64,000 nt of DNA. Origin: JBBRHQ01 sp963738305 (GTDB taxonomy: Bacteria > Actinomycetota > Thermoleophilia > Solirubrobacterales > 70-9). Both the position numbers and the translations under genes were made by a program. Position 1 is the first letter of the stretch; each line of letters opens with the position of its first letter. Where the stretch lies: contig CAVTVU010000011.1 in NCBI GenBank assembly GCA_963738305.1, positions 124,001 to 188,000 of the forward strand. The letters run 5' to 3'. Positions 49,288 through 56,663 of this stretch are shown here, piece after piece. The notes beneath the pieces were generated by a model that did no database searches, was not told the origin of the DNA, and saw nothing but the letters and a program-made list of their open reading frames with translations.

Positions 49288-50313
49288 GTGCCCGAAGAGC
49301 TGCGCGGCTGGCTCGGTTCGGGCCCGGTCCAGTCGGCCTCGGGGGCCTTCTACGCCTGGATCGACGAGGCGACGGGGCGGGGGTCGTTCGAATACCCCGA
49401 GATCACCGGGTACGCGCTCACCTACCTCGCGGGGCGCCCGGACCTCGGGGACGCGGAGCTGCGGCGGGCGCGGGCCGCAGCCGACTGGCTCGCCGACCGC
49501 CTGGCGAGGAGGGAGCTGCAAGCCCGGATCGGATGGGACGACGGGGCCGTCTACAGCTTCGACCTGGCGATGATCTCGGCGGGCCTCCTCTCCTTTGGCA
49601 GCGTTCAGGGGAGCGCCGGCCACCTCGAGTCCGGCCTCGAGCTGGCCGCGACGCTGGCCCGCGACGCTACGGAGCCCCGAGGTTTGAGCCCGATCCTCGG
49701 CGATGGGGGCACCTCGCGGCGCGGCTGGTCGGCCGAGGGCCGGCCCCATCTCGCCAAGGTCGTCCAATGCCTGCTGGCGGCGGCGGAGGCCGGCCTGCCG
49801 GAGGCTCGCGAGGCGGCATCGCGGCTGATCGAGGACACCTGCGAGATGCAGACGAGCGACGGATCGTTTCGAACCCAGCCCGGCAGCGACGGGGTGATGT
49901 TGCACGCTCACCTCTACGCGGCCGAGGGCCTGTGGATCTGGGCCACTTCGCAGAGCGACTCCGCGGTGGGCGAGCGGGCCCGAATGGCGACGGGCTGGGC
50001 CTGGGGGCACCAGCTTGCTTCGGGGGGCTTCCCGCGCTCGGTCGGCATCCCGGAGGGAGGCGACGATGTCGAGCAGTGCGACGTCTCCGCCCAGGCGATT
50101 CGCATGGCTGCGACCCTGCAATCGCCGCCCACGCGCCTGGACGATGCGGTGAGCCGGCTGGAGGCGCTCTGCCGTCCGGCGCCCGGGGGCGCGGCACTGG
50201 TCTATCAACCAGGCTCGGTGCCGGTGCACCACAACGCCTGGACGACCATGTTCGGCGCCCAGGCCCTGGAGTGGGCACGATCGGGGCCGACCCGCTGGAG
50301 GACCCTGGTCTGA
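49288..50313 (+). CDS. Alpha/alpha-toroid protein of unknown specificity
   Basis: A 341-residue protein that looks like a six-hairpin alpha/alpha toroid of the squalene-cyclase / glycosidase type. Helical pairs alternate with Gly/Trp turns: ASGAFYAWIDEATGRGSFEY, PEITGYALTYLAGRPDLGDA, IGWDDGAVYSFDLAMISAGL, GVMLHAHLYAAEGLWIWATS and LASGGFPRSVGIPEGGDDVE. I see neither the DxDD motif of cyclases nor a clear glycosidase acid pair. Within this locus a sugar-lyase, hydrolase or binding role is more likely than isoprenoid chemistry. The GTG start lacks a strong ribosome-binding site, and a 75-nt gap separates it from wecB. Confidence 0.6.
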   Translation: MPEELRGWLGSGPVQSASGAFYAWIDEATGRGSFEYPEITGYALTYLAGRPDLGDAELRRARAAADWLADRLARRELQARIGWDDGAVYSFDLAMISAGLLSFGSVQGSAGHLESGLELAATLARDATEPRGLSPILGDGGTSRRGWSAEGRPHLAKVVQCLLAAAEAGLPEAREAASRLIEDTCEMQTSDGSFRTQPGSDGVMLHAHLYAAEGLWIWATSQSDSAVGERARMATGWAWGHQLASGGFPRSVGIPEGGDDVEQCDVSAQAIRMAATLQSPPTRLDDAVSRLEALCRPAPGGAALVYQPGSVPVHHNAWTTMFGAQALEWARSGPTRWRTLV

Positions 50314-50360
50314 TGAGCCCGCCCCTCTCGCCGGCGCACGCCCTGCCGGACCGGCGCTGA
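50313..50360 (+). CDS. 15-codon bridging ORF with TGATG junctions at both ends
   Basis: The sequence MSPPLSPAHALPDRR begins on the last base of the toroid stop codon and ends on the first base of the epimerase ATG. The two junctions are TGATG at 50311-50315 and 50358-50362. It probably serves to carry terminating ribosomes across the gap, rather than to make a functional peptide. Confidence 0.45.
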   Translation: MSPPLSPAHALPDRR

Positions 50361-51289
50361 TGCGGGCCCTGGTCACCGGGGGGTGCGGATTCGTCGGCGC
50401 CGCCCTCTGCCGGCGGCTGTGCGAGGCAGGCGACGAGGTGATCGCGCTCGACGACCTCAGCCTCGGGTCCGAGGCGGCGATCGACGGCGACGTCCGCATG
50501 ATCGTGGCCGACGTCCGCGACCCCGACCTGGAAGACGCGATCTCCGCGGTACGCCCCGAGGTCGTCTTCCACCTGGCGGCGATCCACTTCATCCCAACCT
50601 GCGAGGAGAACCCCGCGAGGGCGGTGGCGGTCAACGTAGAGGGCACGCAGCGCGTTCTCGACGCAGCCGACGCAGCCGGCGCGGGCGCCGTCGTGCTCGC
50701 CTCCAGCGCCGCTGTCTACGCGCCGAGCTCCGATGCTCACGGCGAAGATGCGGAGCTCGGCCCGACGGACACCTACGGCCATACGAAGCTGTGGGCCGAG
50801 CAGCTCGCCGGGCTCTTCCGGGACCGCACCGGCATCCACACGGCGGTTGCGCGGCTGTTCAACGTCTACGGACCCGGCGAGACGAACCCACACCTGATCC
50901 CGACGATCCTGCGACAGGCCGAGCTGGGTCCGGAGCTGCGCTTGGGCAACCTCTCCACACGTCGCAGCTACGTGTTCGTCGACGACGCCGCCGCGGGGCT
51001 CGCAACGCTCGGGACTCGTGCGCTCGGCTCCTCCCACTCCGTCGCCAACATCGGCGGCAACCGGGATCACGACGCGACCGAGCTGGTCGATTCGGTCGCC
51101 GGGGTGCTGGGGCGCAAGCTGACGATACGCACCGACTCCTCGCGGCTGAGGCGCTCGGACCGGCCGCGCCTGGCCGCCGACTGCTCCTGGGCCGGAAAGG
51201 AGCTGGGGTGGGAGCCGAGCACATCGCTCGAGGCGGGCCTTCGCGCCGCTGCCCAGAGGCCCCTTGCCACCGGGGTCGAAGTCTCCTAG
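50360..51289 (+). CDS. NAD-dependent nucleotide-sugar epimerase/dehydratase (extended SDR)
   Basis: A 309-residue extended SDR. The cofactor loop is ALVTGGCGFVGAALCRRLCE and the acidic strand end VIALDDLSLG indicates NAD(H). VVFHLAAIHFIPTCEENPAR, VVLASSAAVYAPSS and TYGHTKLWAEQLAGLFRDRT (YxxxK) supply the active site, and ARLFNVYGPGETNPHLIPTI is conserved in GalE/WbpP-like enzymes. It probably converts a UDP-linked hexose or N-acetylhexosamine. ATG 50360 overlaps the stop of the bridging ORF. Confidence 0.88.
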   Translation: MRALVTGGCGFVGAALCRRLCEAGDEVIALDDLSLGSEAAIDGDVRMIVADVRDPDLEDAISAVRPEVVFHLAAIHFIPTCEENPARAVAVNVEGTQRVLDAADAAGAGAVVLASSAAVYAPSSDAHGEDAELGPTDTYGHTKLWAEQLAGLFRDRTGIHTAVARLFNVYGPGETNPHLIPTILRQAELGPELRLGNLSTRRSYVFVDDAAAGLATLGTRALGSSHSVANIGGNRDHDATELVDSVAGVLGRKLTIRTDSSRLRRSDRPRLAADCSWAGKELGWEPSTSLEAGLRAAAQRPLATGVEVS

Positions 51290-51299
51290 CGCTTCTCGC

Positions 51300-52376
51300 A
51301 TGCGGATCGCGATCGTCGCTCCTCTGTACCGGCCCGCGATCGGCGGGGTCGAGACGCACGTCGAGCAGCTGGCGGTGCGGCTCGCCGCGGCCGGCGAGGC
51401 GGTCGAGGTGATCACTCAGACGGCCGACCGCCGGCTGCCCGCCACCGAGACGATTGACGGCGTCCTGATCAGGCGTTTCGGGGTGATCGCGCGCAGCGAT
51501 CACTACCCCTGCGCTCCGGGCATGGCCCGTTTCCTGCGCCGGAAAGGCGCCGGCTACGACCTGGTCCACGCTCACAACTACCACGCGCTCCCCGCCCTGA
51601 TGGCGGCGCTGGCCACCAGTGCACCGCTGGTCTTCACTCCCCACTACCACGGCCGCAGCGATTCGGCCTTCCGCAACGCGCTCCATCGCCCCTACCGGCT
51701 GCTCGGGTCCCGCATCCTCGATCGGGCCGTGAAGGTGATCGCGGTCGCACCTGCCGAGGCAGCCCTGCTCGCCGACCACTTCCCGACCGCGGCGGGGAAG
51801 ATCGTGGTCGTGCCCAACGGCGTCGACGCGGAGCGCATCTCCGCCGCCGAGCCCTTCCAGCTCGAGGGCTCGACGGTCGTGCTCTGCGCGGGCCGCACCG
51901 ACCACTACAAGCGCCTCGACCGGACGATCGACGCCCTCGCGCACCTCGAGCCTCGATTCGTGCTGCGGATCACCGGTGACGGGCCCGCCAGGGCCGAGCT
52001 GGAGCAGCTGGTTCGCCGGCTCGGGCTCGAGGAGCGGGCCGAGTTCCTCGGCCGGGTCGAAGTTGCCGAGCTCTACCGCTGGCTTCGCACCGCGGACGTC
52101 TACGTGACGATGTCGGAGATCGAGGCGATGCCGGTGACACCGCTGGAGGCCCTCTGCGGCGGCGCCCGGGTGGTGGCCAGCGACATCCCCGCCCATCGCG
52201 GCACGGCCAGCTTCGCGGGGGAGCGCCTCAGCCTCGTTCCGCCCTCGGCGTCCCCTGCGGAGCTGGCGGCGGCGATCCGGGTTGCGGCGGCGAGCGATCC
52301 CCCCGGGGGGTCGATCCCAACCTGGGAAAGCGTGCTCGCCTCGACGATGGCGATCTACCGCGAGGCTGTCTATTGA
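51300..52376 (+). CDS. Family 4 glycosyltransferase
   Basis: A 358-residue GT-B enzyme. RIAIVAPLYRPAIGGVETHV and EQLAVRLAAAGEAVEVITQT form the acceptor half. The donor half includes VVVPNGVDAERISAAEPFQL, STVVLCAGRTDHYKRLDRTI, ELEQLVRRLGLEERAEFLGR, and the E-x7-E region MSEIEAMPVTPLEALCGGAR. Sugar and acceptor are unknown. ATG 51300 (MRIAIVAP) is preferred over an in-frame upstream codon at 51264 that lies inside the epimerase gene. It overlaps the next glycosyltransferase by TTGA. Confidence 0.9.
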   Translation: MRIAIVAPLYRPAIGGVETHVEQLAVRLAAAGEAVEVITQTADRRLPATETIDGVLIRRFGVIARSDHYPCAPGMARFLRRKGAGYDLVHAHNYHALPALMAALATSAPLVFTPHYHGRSDSAFRNALHRPYRLLGSRILDRAVKVIAVAPAEAALLADHFPTAAGKIVVVPNGVDAERISAAEPFQLEGSTVVLCAGRTDHYKRLDRTIDALAHLEPRFVLRITGDGPARAELEQLVRRLGLEERAEFLGRVEVAELYRWLRTADVYVTMSEIEAMPVTPLEALCGGARVVASDIPAHRGTASFAGERLSLVPPSASPAELAAAIRVAAASDPPGGSIPTWESVLASTMAIYREAVY

Positions 52377-53599
52377 CCTCCCGGCCGATGCGCATCCTTC
52401 AGGTCTGCGACCACTACCCGCCCGACGCCGGGGGCCTCGCCACGCATGTCCAGCGTGTCAGCCGCCATCTCCGCTCACGCGGTCACGAGGTCCGGGTCGT
52501 GGCGGCCGGGGCCGAGGGCACCGATCTCGGCTCCGACGGGTTGGATGCGATCCGGGTCGGCTCCTCGTTCTCCCGCCTCCCCGGCGTCTACGAAGCGGGG
52601 TCTCCGCCCTTCCATCCACCCTGGCCGGACGGTGGCTTCGTGCGCGGGCTCGAGGCGGTTGCCGAGGCCTTCGACCCGGAAATCGTCCACGCCCACGGCT
52701 GGTGCGCGTTCTCGGTCGCCGGCTGCTCCGGCGCATGGGCGCGGAACCTTGTCTGCACCCTGCATGACTACGGCCTCGCCTGCCCGAAGAAGTCGCTCCT
52801 TCGCTTCGACCTAGAGTGCGGGCCGGGGCGGGGCGGCGCCTGCCTGCGCTGCGACGATCTCGCCCTGGCCAAGCGGGCCGGCCTGGCGCTGGCCCTGGAG
52901 CGCTGGGTGCCCTGGCTCAGGCAACGAGTGAGGCTGATGCTCGCCGTCTCCAGCCACGTGGCGCGACGCGTCGCGGGGGCCGGCATCGAGCCCCGGATGC
53001 TGCGTGTGGTCCCGAACTTCGTCGACCTGCCGGACGAGTCCTCCCCGGCGCCGCAGGGGGCCGCGGCGGTCGGCGGGACCGCCTCCGTCCTGTTCGTGGG
53101 CCCGGCCGCACCCCACAAGGGGCGCCAGGTGCTGATCGAGGCGTTCCGCGGCATGCGGAGCCGGGGGATCGAGCTGATGCTGGCCGGCGGCGAGGGGACG
53201 CTGAACGAGCCCGGCGTGCGCGATCTCGGCCGGCGGGACGAAGCGGAGCTGGCAGCGCTCTACCGCGACGCCCTCTTCCTCGTCGTCCCGTCGGTCTGGC
53301 CCGATCCCTGTCCGACCGTCGCGCTGGAAGCAATGGCGCACGGCAAACCGGTGATCGCCTCGGCCACCGGCGGTCTGACCGACATGGTCAAGGACGGGGT
53401 GACGGGCCTGCTGGTGGAGCCGAAGAGCACCGCGGCGCTGGTCCGTGCGATGGAGACCGTCCTCGATGACCGCGAGCTTCGGCTGCGGCTCGGGCGGGCG
53501 GCGCGCGGGGCCGTCGAGCGCTTCTCCGCGGACGCCGTCCTGCCCGAGCTGGAGGGGATCTACGCAGAAGTGGCCGATTCCGGCCGGGAGCGGGATTGA
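52373..53599 (+). CDS. Family 4 glycosyltransferase with Cys-rich insertion
   Basis: A 408-residue GT-B enzyme. MRILQVCDHYPPDAGGLATH opens it, EIVHAHGWCAFSVAGCSGAW follows, and a Cys-rich segment CTLHDYGLACPKKSLLRFDL, ECGPGRGGACLRCDDLALAK resembles the metal-binding insert seen in some GT4 enzymes. The donor half has VVPNFVDLPDES, VLFVGPAAPHKGRQVLIEAF and PDPCPTVALEAMAHGKPVIA. TTG 52373 overlaps the previous stop; ATG 52388 is an alternative. It is followed immediately by the nucleotidyltransferase-domain gene. Confidence 0.9.
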   Translation: MTSRPMRILQVCDHYPPDAGGLATHVQRVSRHLRSRGHEVRVVAAGAEGTDLGSDGLDAIRVGSSFSRLPGVYEAGSPPFHPPWPDGGFVRGLEAVAEAFDPEIVHAHGWCAFSVAGCSGAWARNLVCTLHDYGLACPKKSLLRFDLECGPGRGGACLRCDDLALAKRAGLALALERWVPWLRQRVRLMLAVSSHVARRVAGAGIEPRMLRVVPNFVDLPDESSPAPQGAAAVGGTASVLFVGPAAPHKGRQVLIEAFRGMRSRGIELMLAGGEGTLNEPGVRDLGRRDEAELAALYRDALFLVVPSVWPDPCPTVALEAMAHGKPVIASATGGLTDMVKDGVTGLLVEPKSTAALVRAMETVLDDRELRLRLGRAARGAVERFSADAVLPELEGIYAEVADSGRERD

Positions 53600-54576
53600 T
53601 GCGCCCCGAGGTCCTGTTGCGGGTGATGGACTTCGTCGTGGACCTGCGGCGCGATCCCTGCCACCGCGACGTGCTCGCGGTCCTCGTCAGCGGCTCCGCC
53701 GCCCGCGAGGAGGAGCTCTGGCGCGGCGACACGCTCGAGTCGGACATCGACGTGATGGTGGTCACCCGCTCCTCGACCGTCCGGCTCGATCGCACCCGGG
53801 CGGTCGAGCGGGTCATCGCCCGCCACGCCGCCAACGGCATCGATGGCGGCCGGGTTCCGGTCGCCACGCTGCGCTACGCGACCCTGACCAACTTCGAGGC
53901 GGGCCGGGCCGGGGTCGTGGTGGACGGCGATGAGCAGGTCCGGGAGAGGGTCGCGCTGGATCGGGCCGAGGACATCCCGGCCTGGGAGGCCGTTCGCCTC
54001 CTCGCCAACCGGCTCTTCGAGCACCTCAGGCACCGGGCCGGGCTGATCGGCGCCGCCTCGGCGGCGCGGAAGAGCTACGAGGCGATCGGGGAGGCGCAGC
54101 TCGTGCTCGAGGGCCGCTACAGGCCGAGCTTCGGCGAGCGCGCCGGTGAGATCCTCCGGCGGCCACTGGAATCGCCCGTCCCCGCCGCCAGCGATCGCTA
54201 CCTCGAGGCCGCCGAGTCCCGGCGCACCGGCGCGACGATGGAGGGCGGCCAAGTCGACGTTGCCCTCGGCGATCTCCGCTGCCAGCTCTCCCACGCGATG
54301 CGCCTGCACAGTGGCGAAACGGGGGACCTCGCCGGGCAGCTGCGGGCGCTTGCGCTGATCGAGCGCCACCTCTCCCACCGCGCCTACTGGGCCGGCCTCG
54401 GGCTGCTGGGCGGCAGGGACGGCATGCATGCGCCGACCCAGGACCCGATCGTCAGACTGTGGCGGTCCGCGGTCGCGTCACTGGACGGCCCAGGTTCGCC
54501 TGCGGAGGCGCGGGAGTTGGTGCGACTGTGGCTCCGCTGCCCGCAGATCCTGCGAACGACCAAGGACCCGAGATGA
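53599..54576 (+). CDS. Pol-beta-superfamily nucleotidyltransferase-domain protein
   Basis: A 325-residue protein. The N-terminal domain has VLAVLVSGSAAREEELWRGD and TLESDIDVMVVTRSSTVRLD, the GSxA...DxD signature of the minimal/kanamycin-type nucleotidyltransferases, with YATLTNFEAGRAGVVVDGDE after it. The C-terminal 180 residues are helical (RLLANRLFEHLRHRAGLIGA, CQLSHAMRLHSGETGDLAGQ) and resemble HEPN-like partners. It may nucleotidylate a small molecule or protein. ATG 53599 has GGAG upstream and overlaps the previous stop. Its place inside a glycan operon is unusual. Confidence 0.72.
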   Translation: MRPEVLLRVMDFVVDLRRDPCHRDVLAVLVSGSAAREEELWRGDTLESDIDVMVVTRSSTVRLDRTRAVERVIARHAANGIDGGRVPVATLRYATLTNFEAGRAGVVVDGDEQVRERVALDRAEDIPAWEAVRLLANRLFEHLRHRAGLIGAASAARKSYEAIGEAQLVLEGRYRPSFGERAGEILRRPLESPVPAASDRYLEAAESRRTGATMEGGQVDVALGDLRCQLSHAMRLHSGETGDLAGQLRALALIERHLSHRAYWAGLGLLGGRDGMHAPTQDPIVRLWRSAVASLDGPGSPAEARELVRLWLRCPQILRTTKDPR

Positions 54577-55748
54577 AGCTGATCCTCTACTTCGCCGACG
54601 GCTTCGCTTGGCAGTACGCCGGACAGCGGAGCTTCATGCCAGATTTCTGGGACGCGCGCCGGCCCCTGCGGACGCTGCTCGGGTACAGCTCGACCGTGAT
54701 GCCGGCGATCGTCACCGGGCAGCTCCCGCGCGAGACAGGCATCTGGACCGAGTACTACCTCGACCCCCGCCGGCGCTCGGCGACCCAGCGCTTCTTCTCG
54801 CGGCCCGGAGCGGCGCCGCTGCGACCGCTGATCGACCTCTGGCGCCTGGTCTGGTTCCGGATCACCCGCAAGCTCGGATACTCAGCCGAGCATCGGCTGC
54901 GCCTGCCGCTGGAGATCAGCCACCTCTTCTCGCGTCACGAGATCCGCTACGACGAGCTCCCCCCGCTCGCGCTCCCGGTGCCGACCCTGGTCGACCTGTT
55001 CGCCGAGCACGGGCTACGCCACGAGTTCCGCTACATCAGGGGCGGCCTTTGCGCCGAAGACCAGCTCAACTACCTGAGGGAGCGGATCGACGAGGTCGAT
55101 GTCTTCTTCTTCTACGACCCGGCACTCGACAGCGGTGGGCACGTCGCCGGGGCCTCGGCCGAGGCGTTGAGCGGTCCGATCGACGAGATCGAGCGCTTCC
55201 TCGAGCAGTCATGGGAGCTGGCCCGGGAGCGCTCGCCTGAGGTCGAGATGATGCTCTTCTCCGATCACGGGATGACCGATGTGGACCGCACCTTCGACCT
55301 CTTCTCCCGACTCGAGGGCTTCCGGCTGGGGCGGGACTACGTGGTCTTCATGGACAGCACCTTCGCCCGCTTCTGGTTTCCGAACGCCGGGCGGCGCGAG
55401 GCTGTGCTGGCAGCCCTGGAGGGTGTGCCGGGGCGCCTGCTGAGCGAGGACGACCTGTGCCGCTACGGGATCGACTTCGCCGACCGCTCGACCTACGGGG
55501 AGGAGGTGCTGGTCGCCGACGAGGGCGTGGTCTTCCACCCGAACTACTTCGTCCCCGGCGTGCTGAAGAATCGACGCTACCCCGAGCGCGCGATGCACGG
55601 ATACCTTCCGGAGGCGCCCTCCACCGACGGCGTCTTCTTCTACCGCGGCAACCGCCTCGCCGCGGAGCTGCCGGATCCGTTCCCGGTCACCGACATCTAC
55701 CGAGCGGTCGTCGAGGTCCTCTCCCAGCCCGCTCAGAACCGCAAGTAG
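54573..55748 (+). CDS. Type I phosphodiesterase / alkaline-phosphatase-superfamily enzyme
   Basis: A 391-residue metal-dependent hydrolase. LILYFADGFAWQYAGQRSFM carries the first metal Asp, LLGYSSTVMPAIVTGQLPRE the expected Thr nucleophile, FFFYDPALDSGGHVAGASAE the Asp/His ligands, and MMLFSDHGMTDVDRTFDLFS the DHG motif. FHPNYFVPGVLKNRRYPERA and MHGYLPEAPSTDGVFFYRGN close the active site. There is no signal peptide. It could hydrolyse or transfer a phospho-sugar or phospho-lipid group. It is coupled to the nucleotidyltransferase by ATGA and overlaps the end of the opposite DUF1616 gene by 16 nt. Confidence 0.85.
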   Translation: MKLILYFADGFAWQYAGQRSFMPDFWDARRPLRTLLGYSSTVMPAIVTGQLPRETGIWTEYYLDPRRRSATQRFFSRPGAAPLRPLIDLWRLVWFRITRKLGYSAEHRLRLPLEISHLFSRHEIRYDELPPLALPVPTLVDLFAEHGLRHEFRYIRGGLCAEDQLNYLRERIDEVDVFFFYDPALDSGGHVAGASAEALSGPIDEIERFLEQSWELARERSPEVEMMLFSDHGMTDVDRTFDLFSRLEGFRLGRDYVVFMDSTFARFWFPNAGRREAVLAALEGVPGRLLSEDDLCRYGIDFADRSTYGEEVLVADEGVVFHPNYFVPGVLKNRRYPERAMHGYLPEAPSTDGVFFYRGNRLAAELPDPFPVTDIYRAVVEVLSQPAQNRK

Positions 55749-56536
55749 GCCGACCGAAACGGGGAGGCATCAGCCCCTCTGTAGAGCTGCGCCCGTACCA
55801 CGCCGGCCCCTTGGTCCACGGGCAGGACAAGGCTTCGATCCTCACCGGAATCCAGCCGCATCGAGCCGGAGTAGAGGCGGACCCCCCGGCTGTCCCGGAG
55901 CACGTAGCGGAAGCGCTCAGCGCCGTCCTCGCGGTTGCTCACCGTGAGTCGCACGCCTCCATCGTCGCGACTGAGCGCCAGGGCGGTGAAATCGGCCGGC
56001 AGGGTTTCGACGTCGAGGGCGGCGACCGTCGCGGCGACGGCGGCCACGCCCAGCGCCACGGTGACGACCGCCACCACGGCGGGAGCCTTCGCCCGCGCCG
56101 GCAGGGCGAGCCTCACCTCGCCGTTGTCGCGGGCGAACGCGACAATGGCCGCGACGGTGGCCACGGCCACGAGGCCGACGGCGGCAGCGACGCGCGAGAT
56201 GTGGTCGCTGGCGAGGGCCAGCGCAATGCCGATCAGCACGGCTATCGCGACCGAGAGCGCCACGGCAAGGACCGTCCGCAACCTGCCGTCGATGCGGGAA
56301 AAGGGCGGCAGGGCCGCATAGGTGACCAGGGCGCCGGGGAGGAACGCCACCAGCGGCAGGCCGGCCGCTGCCCGCAGCGCTGTCCACGGGACGAAGGCGA
56401 CCGCCGCCCCGCACGCCCACGCTGCGATCAGCAGCGCCCCGTAGAGCTGCTTGTAGCTGAGGCTGCCGGCCCTCCCCGATGACCGCCGCCGGGAGTCGCC
56501 CATACCCCGCTTCATGGCTTCCGATGGTTGGGTCAC
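55733..56536 (-). CDS. DUF1616 membrane protein
   Basis: A 267-residue membrane protein, opposite to the operon. Four or five helices (YGALLIAAWACGAAVAFVPW, RTVLAVALSVAIAVLIGIAL, VAAAVGLVAVATVAAIVAFA, APAVVAVVTVALGVAAVAAT) precede an extracytoplasmic beta-domain (ALALSRDDGGVRLTVSNRED, VLRDSRGVRLYSGSMRLDSG). DUF1616 proteins occur in archaea and in bacterial polysaccharide loci without a known function. The GTG at 56536 is first in frame; ATG 56515 is possible. The 3' end overlaps the phosphodiesterase gene tail to tail. Confidence 0.78.
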   Translation of the reverse strand: MTQPSEAMKRGMGDSRRRSSGRAGSLSYKQLYGALLIAAWACGAAVAFVPWTALRAAAGLPLVAFLPGALVTYAALPPFSRIDGRLRTVLAVALSVAIAVLIGIALALASDHISRVAAAVGLVAVATVAAIVAFARDNGEVRLALPARAKAPAVVAVVTVALGVAAVAATVAALDVETLPADFTALALSRDDGGVRLTVSNREDGAERFRYVLRDSRGVRLYSGSMRLDSGEDRSLVLPVDQGAGVVRAQLYRGADASPFRSAYLRF

Positions 56537-56650
56537 AAGGACAGCGAACGATGGTACCGGCGTGGGGCACGGCTATTGGCGAACGACCGCCGGCCTGCAA
56601 GCTGCCTGACGGCCTGGGCTTGGCCACGCTGGGCATCGGTCGAGCACCGG

Positions 56651-56656
56651 TACCCT
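56651..56656 (+). promoter_or_regulatory. -10-like TACCCT, leaderless start of flippase-sulfotransferase gene
   Basis: TACCCT ends 7 nt before ATG 56664, suggesting that the second half of the glycan locus has its own promoter. Confidence 0.4.
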
Positions 56657-56663
56657 GCCTCGA

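Noticed and set aside
49288..50313. Squalene/hopene cyclase
   Set aside because: The toroid layout is similar, but the DxDD and QW motifs are not visible and the context is glycan synthesis.
47653..50646. 997-codon minus-strand ORF across the start of the glycan operon
   Set aside because: Composition and lack of motifs mark it as the complement of wecB and the toroid gene.
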